A stretch of DNA of 64,000 nucleotides from Anaerohalosphaera lusitana (GTDB lineage: Bacteria > Planctomycetota > Phycisphaerae > Sedimentisphaerales > Anaerohalosphaeraceae): NCBI RefSeq assembly GCF_002007645.1, contig NZ_CP019791.1:868001-932000 (forward strand), given 5' to 3'. Positions 43,989 to 52,991 of the stretch are shown in pieces. The first letter of the stretch is position 1, and the number at the start of each line of letters is the position of its first letter. A program made the position numbers and the translations under genes. A model generated the notes under the pieces. That model saw nothing but the letters and a program-made list of their open reading frames with translations. It ran no database searches and had not been told where the DNA came from.

Positions 43989-44768
43989 TTACGAACGATT
44001 GGAGGGGGTGGTTCGTTTTTTGTTGTCGGCGGCGAGGGCGGGGTCGGAATCGGCCTTGTACGGGTCGAATTCAAGCTGCATCTGCTGATCTGCGATGTCG
44101 GTTTTGAGCAGGCGGACCATGTAGTCATCATGGCTGGGCCAGCAGGGTTCGATGGGCTTGTTGTCGAGCAGAGCGTCGGCGATGTCGGTGAGCCATGCTT
44201 CTTCTGGGCCGAGGTCGGTGGATTCAAGCTGTTTTTTTATCATTCCGGATGCGAATTTGCGGGCGAGGGGGGTTATGTTTACCATTCCGGCCTTGACGCT
44301 TTCGACGTTGAGGGTCAGCAGGCCCTCGTCGTCCACGCGGGGTTTGCTTAATATGGATATCATGACGGGGACTTTGCCGATCTGTACGGGGGCCATGAGT
44401 GTGACCTGGCCCGGTTCGAAGAGGACGGCTGGGGTGGATATCTGAGCGCCGTCCAGCTCGATGGGCCATTTGAAGCCGAGCTGGGATTCGTTTGCGATGA
44501 CGTCGTTGATATTTTTCTGCTGGACGATGAGCTCGAACGGCTTGCCGTTCTGGACGCTGTTGTACCAGGTTTCGGCGATGTCGTGGGTGAGGAATGTGCT
44601 GACGCGTTCGGTTCGGCGGGGCGGGGCAGGTTCGTATTTGTCGCTCTGCCAGGTAAGTAAAAGGAAGCCGGAGGCGGATGCGATCACCAGGAGCAGGACA
44701 GCGATGAAGCTGTACCGCAGGATGGGGTGTTTGCGTTGTTTTGGTGCTGGTTTGGTTTGCGAGCTCAA
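43989..44768 (-). CDS. Membrane-anchored protein, possibly YpmS-like
   Basis: 259 aa. One N-terminal membrane helix (YSFIAVLLLVIASASGFLLLTW, ~19-40), then an extracytoplasmic beta-rich region (IELDGAQISTPAVLFEPGQVTLMAPVQIGKVPVMISILSKPRVDDEGLLTLNVESVKAG). The pattern resembles lipid-binding proteins of the YpmS/DUF2140 or LmeA kind, but this is a loose match. The function is unknown. It is divergent from pyrF. Confidence 0.5.
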   Translation of the reverse strand: MSSQTKPAPKQRKHPILRYSFIAVLLLVIASASGFLLLTWQSDKYEPAPPRRTERVSTFLTHDIAETWYNSVQNGKPFELIVQQKNINDVIANESQLGFKWPIELDGAQISTPAVLFEPGQVTLMAPVQIGKVPVMISILSKPRVDDEGLLTLNVESVKAGMVNITPLARKFASGMIKKQLESTDLGPEEAWLTDIADALLDNKPIEPCWPSHDDYMVRLLKTDIADQQMQLEFDPYKADSDPALAADNKKRTTPSNRS

Positions 44769-44951
44769 ATTGGACGTCCTTTTATTATTTGTGACTTGCC
44801 ATGCATGAGTATGTGATTATAGTGGTTTTACGACAGATAGGCAAATATGTGCCTTGAAGCAGACAGGAATTTGCGGACAAAAGCGTATTTTGTCGACGTT
44901 CAGGTCTGCTTTGTGTTTTTGAAGAGAACCTCATCAAGAAAGGAACTGCCA

Positions 44952-45896
44952 GTGGCAAGTCATTTTGGCGACAGACTTTGTGTAGCAGTTGAGAAAAAGA
45001 GAACACCCCTTGTAGTCGGGTTGGATCCGGTATATGACAGATTGCCGGCTGAGATCCGTGAGCATCCGGAGATGAACGACTCTGAGGATGCGGGTGCGGC
45101 GATAGATGCGGTAGCGACCTTCTGCAATCGGGTGCTGCACCTGGTGGCGGGCAAGGTTCCTGCGGTAAAGATAAACAGTGCCTATTTCGAAAAGTATCTT
45201 TGGGAAGGTGTTGAGGCATATTATGCGCTGGTCAGTGAGGCAGAATCGCTGGGCGTGGAAGTTATCGGCGATGTCAAGCGCGGCGATATCGGGCACACGG
45301 CGGGTCTTTACTCGCAGGCTCATCTGCAGAACCCGATCATGACGGGGCTGGAGGATATTATCACTCCTGACGCTATTACGGTGAACGGTTTTGCCGGTGC
45401 GGATGGGATCGTGCCTTTTGCTGATACGGCCAACGCCGAGGGCAAAGGGGTATTCGTGTGGGTGCGTGCGAGCAATCCATCGGCGGGCGTAATACAGGAT
45501 TTTGCGGACGCGGACGGAGTGAAGATGTATGAGAAGCTGGCCGAGGTCGTGGGCGAGATCGCGAAACAATCGGAACGAACAGGCGAGCGCGGCTACAGCA
45601 ATGTCGGAATGGTTGTCGGCGGGACGAGCCCGGAGGCGACGACGGCGCTGCGTGAGAAGTATCCGGAGATGTGGATACTGGTACCGGGTTATGGGTCGCA
45701 GGGCGCGACGGCTGCGGACTGCGTGCGGTTCTGTAATAAGGATAAGATGGGCGCGCTGGTCAATAGCTCGCGTTCGATCATATATGCGTACGACAAGCCG
45801 GAGTATCAGGAGAAGTTCGGCGGTGACTGGGAGAAGTGCATCGTGCAGGCGGTTGATGATGCGAATGCGGAACTTCGCGAGGCGATCGGGTTGTAA
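44952..45896 (+). CDS. pyrF: Orotidine 5'-phosphate decarboxylase, type 2
   Basis: Final step of UMP synthesis. It is 314 aa, the longer subfamily-2 type. The catalytic Asp/Lys loop is EVIGDVKRGDIGHTA, with TPLVVGLDPVYDRLP at the start and PGYGSQGATAADCVRFC near the phosphate site. The start is GTG at 44952, chosen because AAAGGAA precedes it and the family begins there. The open frame extends 105 nt further without family similarity. Confidence 0.93.
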   Translation: MASHFGDRLCVAVEKKRTPLVVGLDPVYDRLPAEIREHPEMNDSEDAGAAIDAVATFCNRVLHLVAGKVPAVKINSAYFEKYLWEGVEAYYALVSEAESLGVEVIGDVKRGDIGHTAGLYSQAHLQNPIMTGLEDIITPDAITVNGFAGADGIVPFADTANAEGKGVFVWVRASNPSAGVIQDFADADGVKMYEKLAEVVGEIAKQSERTGERGYSNVGMVVGGTSPEATTALREKYPEMWILVPGYGSQGATAADCVRFCNKDKMGALVNSSRSIIYAYDKPEYQEKFGGDWEKCIVQAVDDANAELREAIGL

Positions 45897-45960
45897 TTGG
45901 TCTCAGGTGCGGCCGCGACAGGCGGAAGCTGTGCTTAAAGTGCCAGTGAAAAGCGTTGGC

Positions 45961-46058
45961 TTTGAGATTGCCACGTCGCTACGCTCCTCGCAATGACAAA
46001 ATTAGGAGTCTCTTCGCGACGGCTTTTTTATGCTGGGCCCGCCTGCGACGGATGACAG
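45961..46058 (+). repeat. Dispersed repeat cluster (types A, C, B)
   Basis: Plus orientation between pyrF and murD: type A (GATTGCCACGTCGCTACGCT...GCAATGACA), then AGTCTCTTCGCGACGGC and TTTATGCTGGGCCCGCCTGC...GATGACAG. Confidence 0.85.
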
Positions 46059-46100
46059 ATTGATTTGACAATTTGTTGTTTTTTGATGCTGGCTTTTGAT

Positions 46101-47474
46101 ATGGATCGTGAAAGTTTACGGGGTAAGACAGTTGTTGTTATGGGGCTTGGCCGGTTCGGCGGGGGGGTTGACAGTGCTGTTTTTGCGGCCCAGGCGGGGG
46201 CGAATGTGATTGTGACCGATCTTGCGCCCAAGGGTGCGCTGGATGCGGCGGTGAAGCGGCTGGGGGAGTATGAGAATATTTCGCTGAGCCTGGGCGGGCA
46301 TGTTGAGCGGGAGTTTGCGACGGCGGATGTGGTGATCGTCAATCCGGCGGTGGATCCGAGAAACCAGTATGTCGAGCTTGCGAAGCGGGCGGGGGCGGTG
46401 GTGACGTCGCAGATGGAGATATTTTTTCAGCTTTGTCCCGCGAAGATAGTTGGGATCACGGGGGCCAACGGCAAGAGTACGACGACGGCGCTGACATATC
46501 ATATATTGGACAAAGCGGCGGGGGCGGCGGATAAGAAGTATCGCAAGGTGTGGCTTGGGGGGAACATCGGAAATCGGCCTTTGCTGGGTACACTGGGGGA
46601 GGTGGCGGCGGAGGATGTGGTGGTGCTGGAGATTTCGAGCTTTCAGGCCGAGCAGCTTGATCGGATCGGGGCCGCGCCTTGGGTTTCACTGCTGACGAAT
46701 TTGACGCCGAATCACCTGGATCGGCACGGGACGTTTGCTGCTTACTGTGCTGCGAAGGAGAGTCTGTTTGCGAATCAGGAATTGAGCGAGGATGAACCCG
46801 CGGTTTCGATATTCTGCGGGGAGGATCCGGTGGCGATGAAGCTGTATCATAAGTACGAAGGGCAGGCGGGGCGGAAGTGTGTGACGTTTAGGGCGAAGGA
46901 TGTGCATAAGGGGGTGCGGGAGAGATTTCGGCTTGCGGGGAGGATGAACCTGACGAACCTTGCGGGTGCGATGCGGGCGGCGGAGCAGTTCGGGATCGGG
47001 GAGGAGGCGGTTGCGAAGGTGATCGGGGGGTTCGAGCCTTTGGCGCATCGGCTGGAGTTTGTGGGGCGAGTACAGGGTGTGGGATATTATAATGACAGCA
47101 TCGCGACGACGCCGGTGAGTACGATGGCGGCGATAGACGCGTTCGATGAGGAGAAGGTGCTGATCGCGGGGGGGTATGACAAGAACATACCGTTCGAGGA
47201 GCTGGGGCTGAAGATCGCACGGAAGGTGAAGGCGGCGGTGCTGATCGGGCAGACGGCGGATTCTATTGCGGAGGCGATAAAGGCGGATATGAAGGCGAAG
47301 ACGTTGGTCAGGGTGGTCGATTCGCTCAAGGAGGCGGTTGAGTGTGCCAGTCGGCTGGCGGAGCGGGGGGACGTGGTGCTGATGAGCCCGGCGTGTGCGA
47401 GTTATGATATGTTCGACAATTTTCAGCAGCGCGGGGAGCTGTTCAAGGAATACGTGGGGCAGTTGCGGGGGTGA
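46101..47474 (+). CDS. murD: UDP-N-acetylmuramoylalanine--D-glutamate ligase
   Basis: Adds D-Glu to UDP-MurNAc-L-Ala in peptidoglycan synthesis, 457 aa. The N-terminal Rossmann loop is VVVMGLGRFGGGVDSAVFAAQAGANVIVTD, the ATP loop GITGANGKSTTTALTYHIL, followed by GNIGNRPLL, LEISSFQAEQL and HRLEFVG. The start is uncertain: ATG 46101 (MDRESLRGK) or ATG 46086. Neither has a good ribosome site, and the region just upstream is repeat DNA. Confidence 0.94.
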   Translation: MDRESLRGKTVVVMGLGRFGGGVDSAVFAAQAGANVIVTDLAPKGALDAAVKRLGEYENISLSLGGHVEREFATADVVIVNPAVDPRNQYVELAKRAGAVVTSQMEIFFQLCPAKIVGITGANGKSTTTALTYHILDKAAGAADKKYRKVWLGGNIGNRPLLGTLGEVAAEDVVVLEISSFQAEQLDRIGAAPWVSLLTNLTPNHLDRHGTFAAYCAAKESLFANQELSEDEPAVSIFCGEDPVAMKLYHKYEGQAGRKCVTFRAKDVHKGVRERFRLAGRMNLTNLAGAMRAAEQFGIGEEAVAKVIGGFEPLAHRLEFVGRVQGVGYYNDSIATTPVSTMAAIDAFDEEKVLIAGGYDKNIPFEELGLKIARKVKAAVLIGQTADSIAEAIKADMKAKTLVRVVDSLKEAVECASRLAERGDVVLMSPACASYDMFDNFQQRGELFKEYVGQLRG

Positions 47475-47504
47475 TCGTTGAGTGTTGCGGTGGTTGGGAT
47501 TCAG

Positions 47505-47969
47505 TTATGATTGTGTTGGCTGGTCGGTGAGGGGCTGTTCGGTTTGCGGTTTTGGGGTTTGTTTTTGGGTGAATAGTTTGCGGACTTCGGGGCGGGTGAG
47601 GACGCGGTACATCCAGAGGACGAATAAGAACAGGCAGAGCAAGTATGCCATGATATAAAACAAAGGGCGCTGGAAGATTTCGGTGTTTACGGGTGTGAGC
47701 TTGTATATGTTATATTTGATACTGATCGCGATGATGCTCGGTATGTATATCATGTAGAACCAGAGGATGACGAGTATGAAGGTGCGCCAGCCGGAGCTGA
47801 GGGTTAGCAGTCCACAGCCGGCGAAGAGTGTGATTATGCCGATGATCGGTGTGATGGGGCTGTTCTGGAAGCGGGTGACGAACATTGTGAGGATCCGCAG
47901 GACTCCATCAACGATGAATAATGCGGCGATGATCTTCAGGGAGAGCGGGCGTTTAATGTGTTCGGTCAT
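47505..47969 (-). CDS. Four-helix membrane protein, unknown
   Basis: 154 aa with a GAGGAG site before the ATG. Four hydrophobic segments (IIAALFIVDGVLRILTMFV, IIGIITLFAGCGLLTLSSG, FILVILWFYMIYIPSIIAI, FYIMAYLLCLFLFVLWMYRVL) and a short Gln/Pro/Thr-rich tail. No family recognised. It is convergent with murD, 30 bp away. Confidence 0.6.
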   Translation of the reverse strand: MTEHIKRPLSLKIIAALFIVDGVLRILTMFVTRFQNSPITPIIGIITLFAGCGLLTLSSGWRTFILVILWFYMIYIPSIIAISIKYNIYKLTPVNTEIFQRPLFYIMAYLLCLFLFVLWMYRVLTRPEVRKLFTQKQTPKPQTEQPLTDQPTQS

Positions 47970-48059
47970 TATGGGCTCCTCGGTTTGATAGAGTTCAAGA
48001 GCTATTATAGTGTATCACGGGGGAATATCAAGTTTTGTTATCGGTTATGTTTGGGCGCA

Positions 48060-48098
48060 TGAAAAATCCCGATCCGCCTGGTGACGGACCGGGATTTG
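48060..48098 (-). terminator. Terminator after the LamG-dockerin gene
   Basis: Minus-strand hairpin AAATCCCGGTCCGTC...GGCGGATCGGGATTTTT about 50 bp after the stop. Confidence 0.78.
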
Positions 48099-48145
48099 CT
48101 GTTTAGCTGAAGCGTTCGTAGAAAACGCTTCGTGTCAAGCTGCCG

Positions 48146-50128
48146 TTAGCGTGGGTCTGCGAGGCAGGTTGGGATCTCGCGGCAGTTGAGCCAGGTGCTT
48201 GCGAATTCGGCGAAGTCGTTGATGTCTACTACGCAGTCATCGTTGAAGTCGAACTGGAGGCCTTCGTCGTCAACGCACATTGTGCCTTCGTTGAAGTCGA
48301 GGTATTCGTAGCCGATAGCAGTGTCGCTGATCGGATAGCTGTAGAGCTTGACTTCGTCGAGTGTACCGTTGAAGGGCCAGTATAGCTGGCCTGTTTCGGT
48401 GTTGACGTCCTGGACGCCGAGCAGCAGAGGCGAGTTGTTCTCGAGGGGGCTGCCTGAGACGCTGGTTTCGCCTGTGAGTAGGCCGTCGACGTAAACCGCG
48501 AGTCTGCCGGCATCGGCGTCGTAGAGGCCTACGACGAGGTGCCAGTTGTTGTCGTTGACGTCGGTTCCGGAAGGTGCGTAGAGGCCGCCCGCTTCGCGGA
48601 GAATGACGCCGCCGTTGCTGTACTGCTGATAGAGGCTGAAGCCCTGCTGGGTGTCGGTGCTGTTGCGGTCGTTCTTACCGATGTAGCCCTGGTAGCCGCC
48701 GCCGTCCTTTTTGACCCATGCGCTGACGGTGAAGCCGGTTGGGTAGAAGTTGAATGCGTCGACGCTGTTCTGTACTTCGACGTAGGTGTCAGCGGTGAGT
48801 TCAAGGGCCTGGCCGAAACCGTTGACGCCGGTGACGTAGCTGAATGCAGGGTTGTCGCCGTCGGCCTGGTTGGGGTCGGTGGCGATGCCTGTGAAGCCTG
48901 CGACTTCGTCGATGAGGTCGCCTTCGAAGTCCCAGTGTGCGACGAGGCGTTTTGTCATGAGGCGTGCAGTTGCGGATTGGATCTGGTCGGTTGTCTGGTT
49001 GTTGGTTGCGACTGCAAAATAGCGGCCTTCATCGGCTGCTGTTGCGCCAGTGATGGTCAGGGTCGAGCCTGAAGCTATGTAGGTGTCGTTGGTGATGGTT
49101 CCGTCGACGTATTTGTACCAGTCAATGTTGTCGGCGTTTTCGGTGGAGACTGTGAATGTTGCGTCTGCGCCTGCTTCTACGAGCTGGCTGACGGGGTCAG
49201 TTGTGATGACGGGGATTGCTGGTGTCGTGGTGAATGTCCATTCGTAGCCGTCGATGTTGCCGGGGTCGCCTGGTGGGTATGTTCCGCCTGCGCCGTCAGC
49301 GATGCCTTCTTCGACCTTCCATGTGTAGGTGGTGTTGTAGTCGAGTGTGATTGGGCCGTAGGAAGCAGTTTCGCCGTTAACGGGGATTTCGGTGATGTAG
49401 TACATGTTGGGGTCGCCGGCAGCGTTGTTGATGTTGCCGTAAAGATAGTGCTTGTTTACGTCGGGGTTGATCTCGGTGTCGGATATCTTTGCAGTGTTCC
49501 ATTCGAGTGTTACGTTGGTGCTTACGAAATCTTCGGCTGGGCGTGGTGTGGGGTTGTGAGCCTTGTCGAAGTTTTCGATGAGTTCGAAGCCAGCGATGTA
49601 TGCGTAATTTCTGGCGCTGGCATCGGACATGACGAGTTCGTATGTTTTCGTGGAGTCGAGGTAGACGACGGTTTCGTATGGTGTTGTGCTTTTGATTATC
49701 TTGCCGAAGTCGTATACAACGGATCCGCCCTGTTCCTGCAGCTTGACGTTTTCGGGGACGTTGTAGATGTCGCGTACCCATTGCCAGTATCTGAGGGTGT
49801 AGGTGGCGGATTTTACGCTTGAGAAAGTGAGTGTGACGGAGCCGCCGCCTGATGTTTGTCGGATGTAGTCGTAGAGCAGGTTGAGTTCTGGCAGGCCGTC
49901 GAGTTCACCGGCGCTGTTGCCGTTTGTCATGTGCGAGGCCGAGCCCGTCGACGAGGTGACGTGGAAGTCCGCACCGTCGATGGTTACAGGCGTGTCAAAC
50001 TGTACGCTTGTAAAGCCAGACTGCAGATCCTGGTCTGCCGGTCCGAAGTCGAGTCTGTAGACCTGTTCGGCGTTGACAAAGCCAACGAGGCCGATAACGA
50101 GGGTTAGTAAAGCGAGTTTCTTCATCAT
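48146..50128 (-). CDS. Secreted multidomain protein: beta domain, Fn3-like, Ig-like, LamG, dockerin-like end
   Basis: 660 aa from the ATG at 50128 (GGAGGT site). Signal peptide MMKKLALLTLVIGLVGFVNA. Then a malectin-like region (VYRLDFGPADQ..., ~20-170), a fibronectin-like module (~190-305), an Ig-like module (~310-395; VSQLVEAGADATFTVS), a LamG/concanavalin-like lectin domain (~400-610; FTVSAWVKKDGGG, WHLVVGLYDADAGRLAVYVDG) and a final half dockerin-type repeat (DFNDDCVVDINDFAEFASTWLNC). It is probably a surface carbohydrate-binding protein. It is downstream of sigma and FecR genes, with a 65-bp gap. Confidence 0.75.
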   Translation of the reverse strand: MMKKLALLTLVIGLVGFVNAEQVYRLDFGPADQDLQSGFTSVQFDTPVTIDGADFHVTSSTGSASHMTNGNSAGELDGLPELNLLYDYIRQTSGGGSVTLTFSSVKSATYTLRYWQWVRDIYNVPENVKLQEQGGSVVYDFGKIIKSTTPYETVVYLDSTKTYELVMSDASARNYAYIAGFELIENFDKAHNPTPRPAEDFVSTNVTLEWNTAKISDTEINPDVNKHYLYGNINNAAGDPNMYYITEIPVNGETASYGPITLDYNTTYTWKVEEGIADGAGGTYPPGDPGNIDGYEWTFTTTPAIPVITTDPVSQLVEAGADATFTVSTENADNIDWYKYVDGTITNDTYIASGSTLTITGATAADEGRYFAVATNNQTTDQIQSATARLMTKRLVAHWDFEGDLIDEVAGFTGIATDPNQADGDNPAFSYVTGVNGFGQALELTADTYVEVQNSVDAFNFYPTGFTVSAWVKKDGGGYQGYIGKNDRNSTDTQQGFSLYQQYSNGGVILREAGGLYAPSGTDVNDNNWHLVVGLYDADAGRLAVYVDGLLTGETSVSGSPLENNSPLLLGVQDVNTETGQLYWPFNGTLDEVKLYSYPISDTAIGYEYLDFNEGTMCVDDEGLQFDFNDDCVVDINDFAEFASTWLNCREIPTCLADPR

Positions 50129-50193
50129 TGTGCTACCTCCATAAAAAAGGAACAAATTAACATTCTGGTTATACATAAAAATTACTTACAGTG

Positions 50194-51864
50194 TCAGTCT
50201 TCGAAAATCAGTATTGGGTTGGCGATCTTTGCCCAACATGAAAGCGAATTATTGTTGGTTCCGTCAGTGCTGATTATGGTCAGGAACCTGTCTTCGGGGT
50301 TTATGGGGATGTCGACGAGGACGCCTGGTTGGCCTGGTTTGTAGTCGATCTTTTCTAATCGGAGTTTTCCGTCGACGAGAATGTGGATGCTGGAGGTTAT
50401 ATTCTTTTTGCTTTTGAGTGCATCCGGTGAGATACCATAGACGCCGTTGAATCGGGTCAGGGGTTTGCCTCTTCCTTCGCAGCGGTTTCGAATTGCGTTG
50501 AGGTCGAAGGTAATGCCCTGATTGGGATGTATGCTTAGAGCGGAGGTCGGATCGTAGGGGTAATCGGCAGGAAGCTGGAAATCATCTTTCCACTTTGATT
50601 TGAAAATGCCTCTCCAGAATCGGCCGTTGGTTTTTGGGCATTCATTGAAGATGAGTCCTGTTGAAGAGATCACTGCCGGGGCCATGTCGGGCTGGGGTGA
50701 GAAGACTCCGTCTATGTACGAATTTTCGAGCAGAGAGTTGAAGGTTCCGTTAGACTGTTTCATGTTCTTGCCGTCCGGTGGGAGAAGCCAGCCGGTTGTG
50801 GAATCGAAACCATTGTTGAATCGTCCGGTTCCTTCGTTGAAGCCGCCTGCGACGATGTCGGCGAGATTTACGTTTTCACCTCTCCAGACAAGGTTTTGCT
50901 GTGAGTCTATGTCACGAGCGAATGTTCTTTGCTTGCAGTCAATGTTATAAACCTGGCCGGTGGCGGGATCAACGGTGCGGGCCTGCTGCTGGGTGACTTC
51001 GCGGCTGGATTTGTCTTTGCCGCGGCCTGCGACCAGGACCGTTTTTCCGGTGATGACATGGAGTTCCACTGTTCCGTTTGAGGTTGCTTCGATGCCGAAC
51101 TCGGTTCCGAGGTCCATGATCTTTGAATCTGCGGTAAGGACCGTGAAGCCGCATGCCTGGGGCGGTACGAAGGAGTAGAGTCTGCCGAGTTTGAGCTGTA
51201 TCTGGTCAGGGGTGATGATGTCTATGTCGGCGGGCCCTTCGAGGACGACTTTGGCATCGTTGTCGAAGAGCAGTTCAGCGAAGCCGCTTTCGAGGCGGAT
51301 GCTGTCGTCTCGTGTTTTCAGTCTGTCGCCGGCTTTGAGATTGGTTGACCATTGTGCGTCGATGGTATCAATTATGGTTGCGACTTCTTGTTGTGCGAAG
51401 TGCTCGGCTATGAAGATTCCTGCGATGAGGAAGAATGAGGCGGCGAGGGAGGTGACGGCAGTTGCGATTGCGAACTTGCTGATCTTTCTTTTGGCTGCTA
51501 TGGGTTGTTGCCTGGGGCGCACGATCTCGGCGGATCCATTTTGATTTTTTTGTGTAGGCTGGTTTTGCACTACGGTTTGGGCGGAGCGTTCTTGGTCCAG
51601 CAGTTCACGCCAAAGCTGCATGTCTGTTGCAGGCGAGGTGATCGGCTGGGAGTCATTTTCGGGCAGTTCAATGTTGCCGGTGTCGCAGAGGAGCCCTTTG
51701 AGGCATTCGTTGAGCTGGATGTATTCGAAATAGAATGCCCTTGCCTGGGGCTGGGTCTGCAGCATTAGGTCCAGTTCGCGCATGCCTTCGGCGTCGATTC
51801 GTCTTTCGGCGGCGTTGTCGATAAGAACCTGGAGTTTTCGTTGATCTTTCTTTGACCAGCTCAC
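50194..51864 (-). CDS. FecR-domain transmembrane protein (putative anti-sigma factor)
   Basis: 556 aa. The cytoplasmic N-terminus (~1-140) has sigma-binding-like helices (RRIDAEGMRELDLMLQTQPQARAFYFEYIQLNECLKGLL). One membrane helix lies at ~143-165, followed by a FecR domain (IRLESGFAELLFDNDAKVVLEGPADIDI...DLGTEFGIEATSNGTVELHVITGKTVLV). The C-terminal part (~430-556; IHILVDGKLRLEKIDYKPG...SCWAKIANPILIFED) is NPCBM-like. The start overlaps the sigma factor stop by 4 nt. This is a usual sigma/anti-sigma arrangement in planctomycetes. Confidence 0.8.
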   Translation of the reverse strand: MSWSKKDQRKLQVLIDNAAERRIDAEGMRELDLMLQTQPQARAFYFEYIQLNECLKGLLCDTGNIELPENDSQPITSPATDMQLWRELLDQERSAQTVVQNQPTQKNQNGSAEIVRPRQQPIAAKRKISKFAIATAVTSLAASFFLIAGIFIAEHFAQQEVATIIDTIDAQWSTNLKAGDRLKTRDDSIRLESGFAELLFDNDAKVVLEGPADIDIITPDQIQLKLGRLYSFVPPQACGFTVLTADSKIMDLGTEFGIEATSNGTVELHVITGKTVLVAGRGKDKSSREVTQQQARTVDPATGQVYNIDCKQRTFARDIDSQQNLVWRGENVNLADIVAGGFNEGTGRFNNGFDSTTGWLLPPDGKNMKQSNGTFNSLLENSYIDGVFSPQPDMAPAVISSTGLIFNECPKTNGRFWRGIFKSKWKDDFQLPADYPYDPTSALSIHPNQGITFDLNAIRNRCEGRGKPLTRFNGVYGISPDALKSKKNITSSIHILVDGKLRLEKIDYKPGQPGVLVDIPINPEDRFLTIISTDGTNNNSLSCWAKIANPILIFED

Positions 51865-52406
51865 AGCAGCCCCTCATGCTTTATTTTTTTGTTTACGCAA
51901 CGCATAAGGACCTCTTTTGTTCTTGTGAGAGTCCTATATATAGCTGATGCGGAGGTCTGGAACTTATCCGCGATGGAATTGACGCCTATACCGTGGCGGT
52001 ATTTCATGTCGATGACCCTGTGGTCCTTTACGGGTAATTCGCTGAGGCATTTTTTTAGGGCCTTTAGTTTTGGGGCCGTATCCTGAAGTGCGTGGTCAGC
52101 TTCACCGCTGAGGATCTCGAGTGTTTTTGGGCTGAGATGTGGATGGTTTTTCTTTTTTTGGCGGCGAAATTCGAGAATCCTGTATCTGGCGACTGTGGAA
52201 GCCCAGGCTGCGAAATTGGTTCCGATCTCGAATTCATCGAATCTCTGCCAGAGCATGGATGTGGTTTCCTGCATTACGTCTTCGGCATCCGAGGAATCGA
52301 GTATCTGTGAATGTACGAACGAACTGATGCTGTGGTAATTTGCGGTTAGCAGGTCCACGAATATCTCGGTTTTACGTCCGTTTTGTTTTGGCATACTCGG
52401 GTTCAT
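51861..52406 (-). CDS. ECF-type RNA polymerase sigma factor
   Basis: 181 aa from the ATG at 52406. TTG 52424 and ATG 52394 are also in frame, and none has a clear ribosome site. Region 2: SDAEDVMQETTSMLWQRFDEFEIGTNFAAWASTVARYRILEFRRQKK. Region 4: LPVKDHRVIDMKYRHGIGVNSIADKFQTSASAIYRTLTRTKEVL. The WxxxxARY.. spacing fits the planctomycete/verrucomicrobial sigma-70 subfamily. It probably directs transcription of this operon, restrained by the coupled FecR protein. Confidence 0.88.
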   Translation of the reverse strand: MNPSMPKQNGRKTEIFVDLLTANYHSISSFVHSQILDSSDAEDVMQETTSMLWQRFDEFEIGTNFAAWASTVARYRILEFRRQKKKNHPHLSPKTLEILSGEADHALQDTAPKLKALKKCLSELPVKDHRVIDMKYRHGIGVNSIADKFQTSASAIYRTLTRTKEVLMRCVNKKIKHEGLL

Positions 52407-52424
52407 ATTTGAATAATACTGCAA

Positions 52425-52991
52425 CTCTATTCGCCGAATTCGGTCGAACTTGATATGCGATTTATATTAGTCACGTTAAGTTAGGTAAGTTTCTGGTAAG
52501 AATTATCGCGCAAATTGAAATATTTTTTATCTCAGCGAGATTTTTTGTTCGTGATGATGTTATTTTGAGAGAGCGTGAGCGGAAATTAACGATAGAACAA
52601 CTGCTGTGTGATGCCTTATGTCAGTACTAATGCGGAGGAATCATGCGAGAGATCATCTTTTTGCTGGTAAATCGCGGGTGTCTTTAGAGAATGCTGAACG
52701 GTGCAAAAAATCTTGCGTTGGGGCGGTTGTGTGGGTAGGCTTTGGTGCGCGATCGTGCGCGATGCGGAATGCGGGGCGTGGTCACTCGCGTTTTGGGCCA
52801 TGATTGTTGTTTTGGACGCGTCTGGCGGATGCTGTTTTCGGACGTGCATGCGTGCTCGTTGTGTTCTCTGGATCCCGGATCGGGGTCCGGGATGACATTC
52901 TTTTGTCGCGACGGCTTTTTCAAACTGGCTTCATAGAAGGGATGACAAAGATTTGTTATTTTGATTTGAGTGGTTTTGGAGATTTGCTGGA
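52425..52991. other. Divergent intergenic region between sigma factor and plsC
   Basis: 567 bp with no credible gene. A possible sigma-gene promoter on the minus strand (TTACCT, 16 bp, TATAAA) lies about 60 bp before the start. A dispersed repeat occupies 52781-52919. Confidence 0.4.
52781..52919 (+). repeat. Dispersed repeat cluster
   Basis: Plus orientation. GGTCACTCGCGTTTTGGGCC, the GCGTCTGGCGGATGCTGTTT...GTGCATGCGTGCTCG segment, TTCTCTGGATCCCGGATCGG...GGGATGACA and GTCGCGACGGC. Confidence 0.8.
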
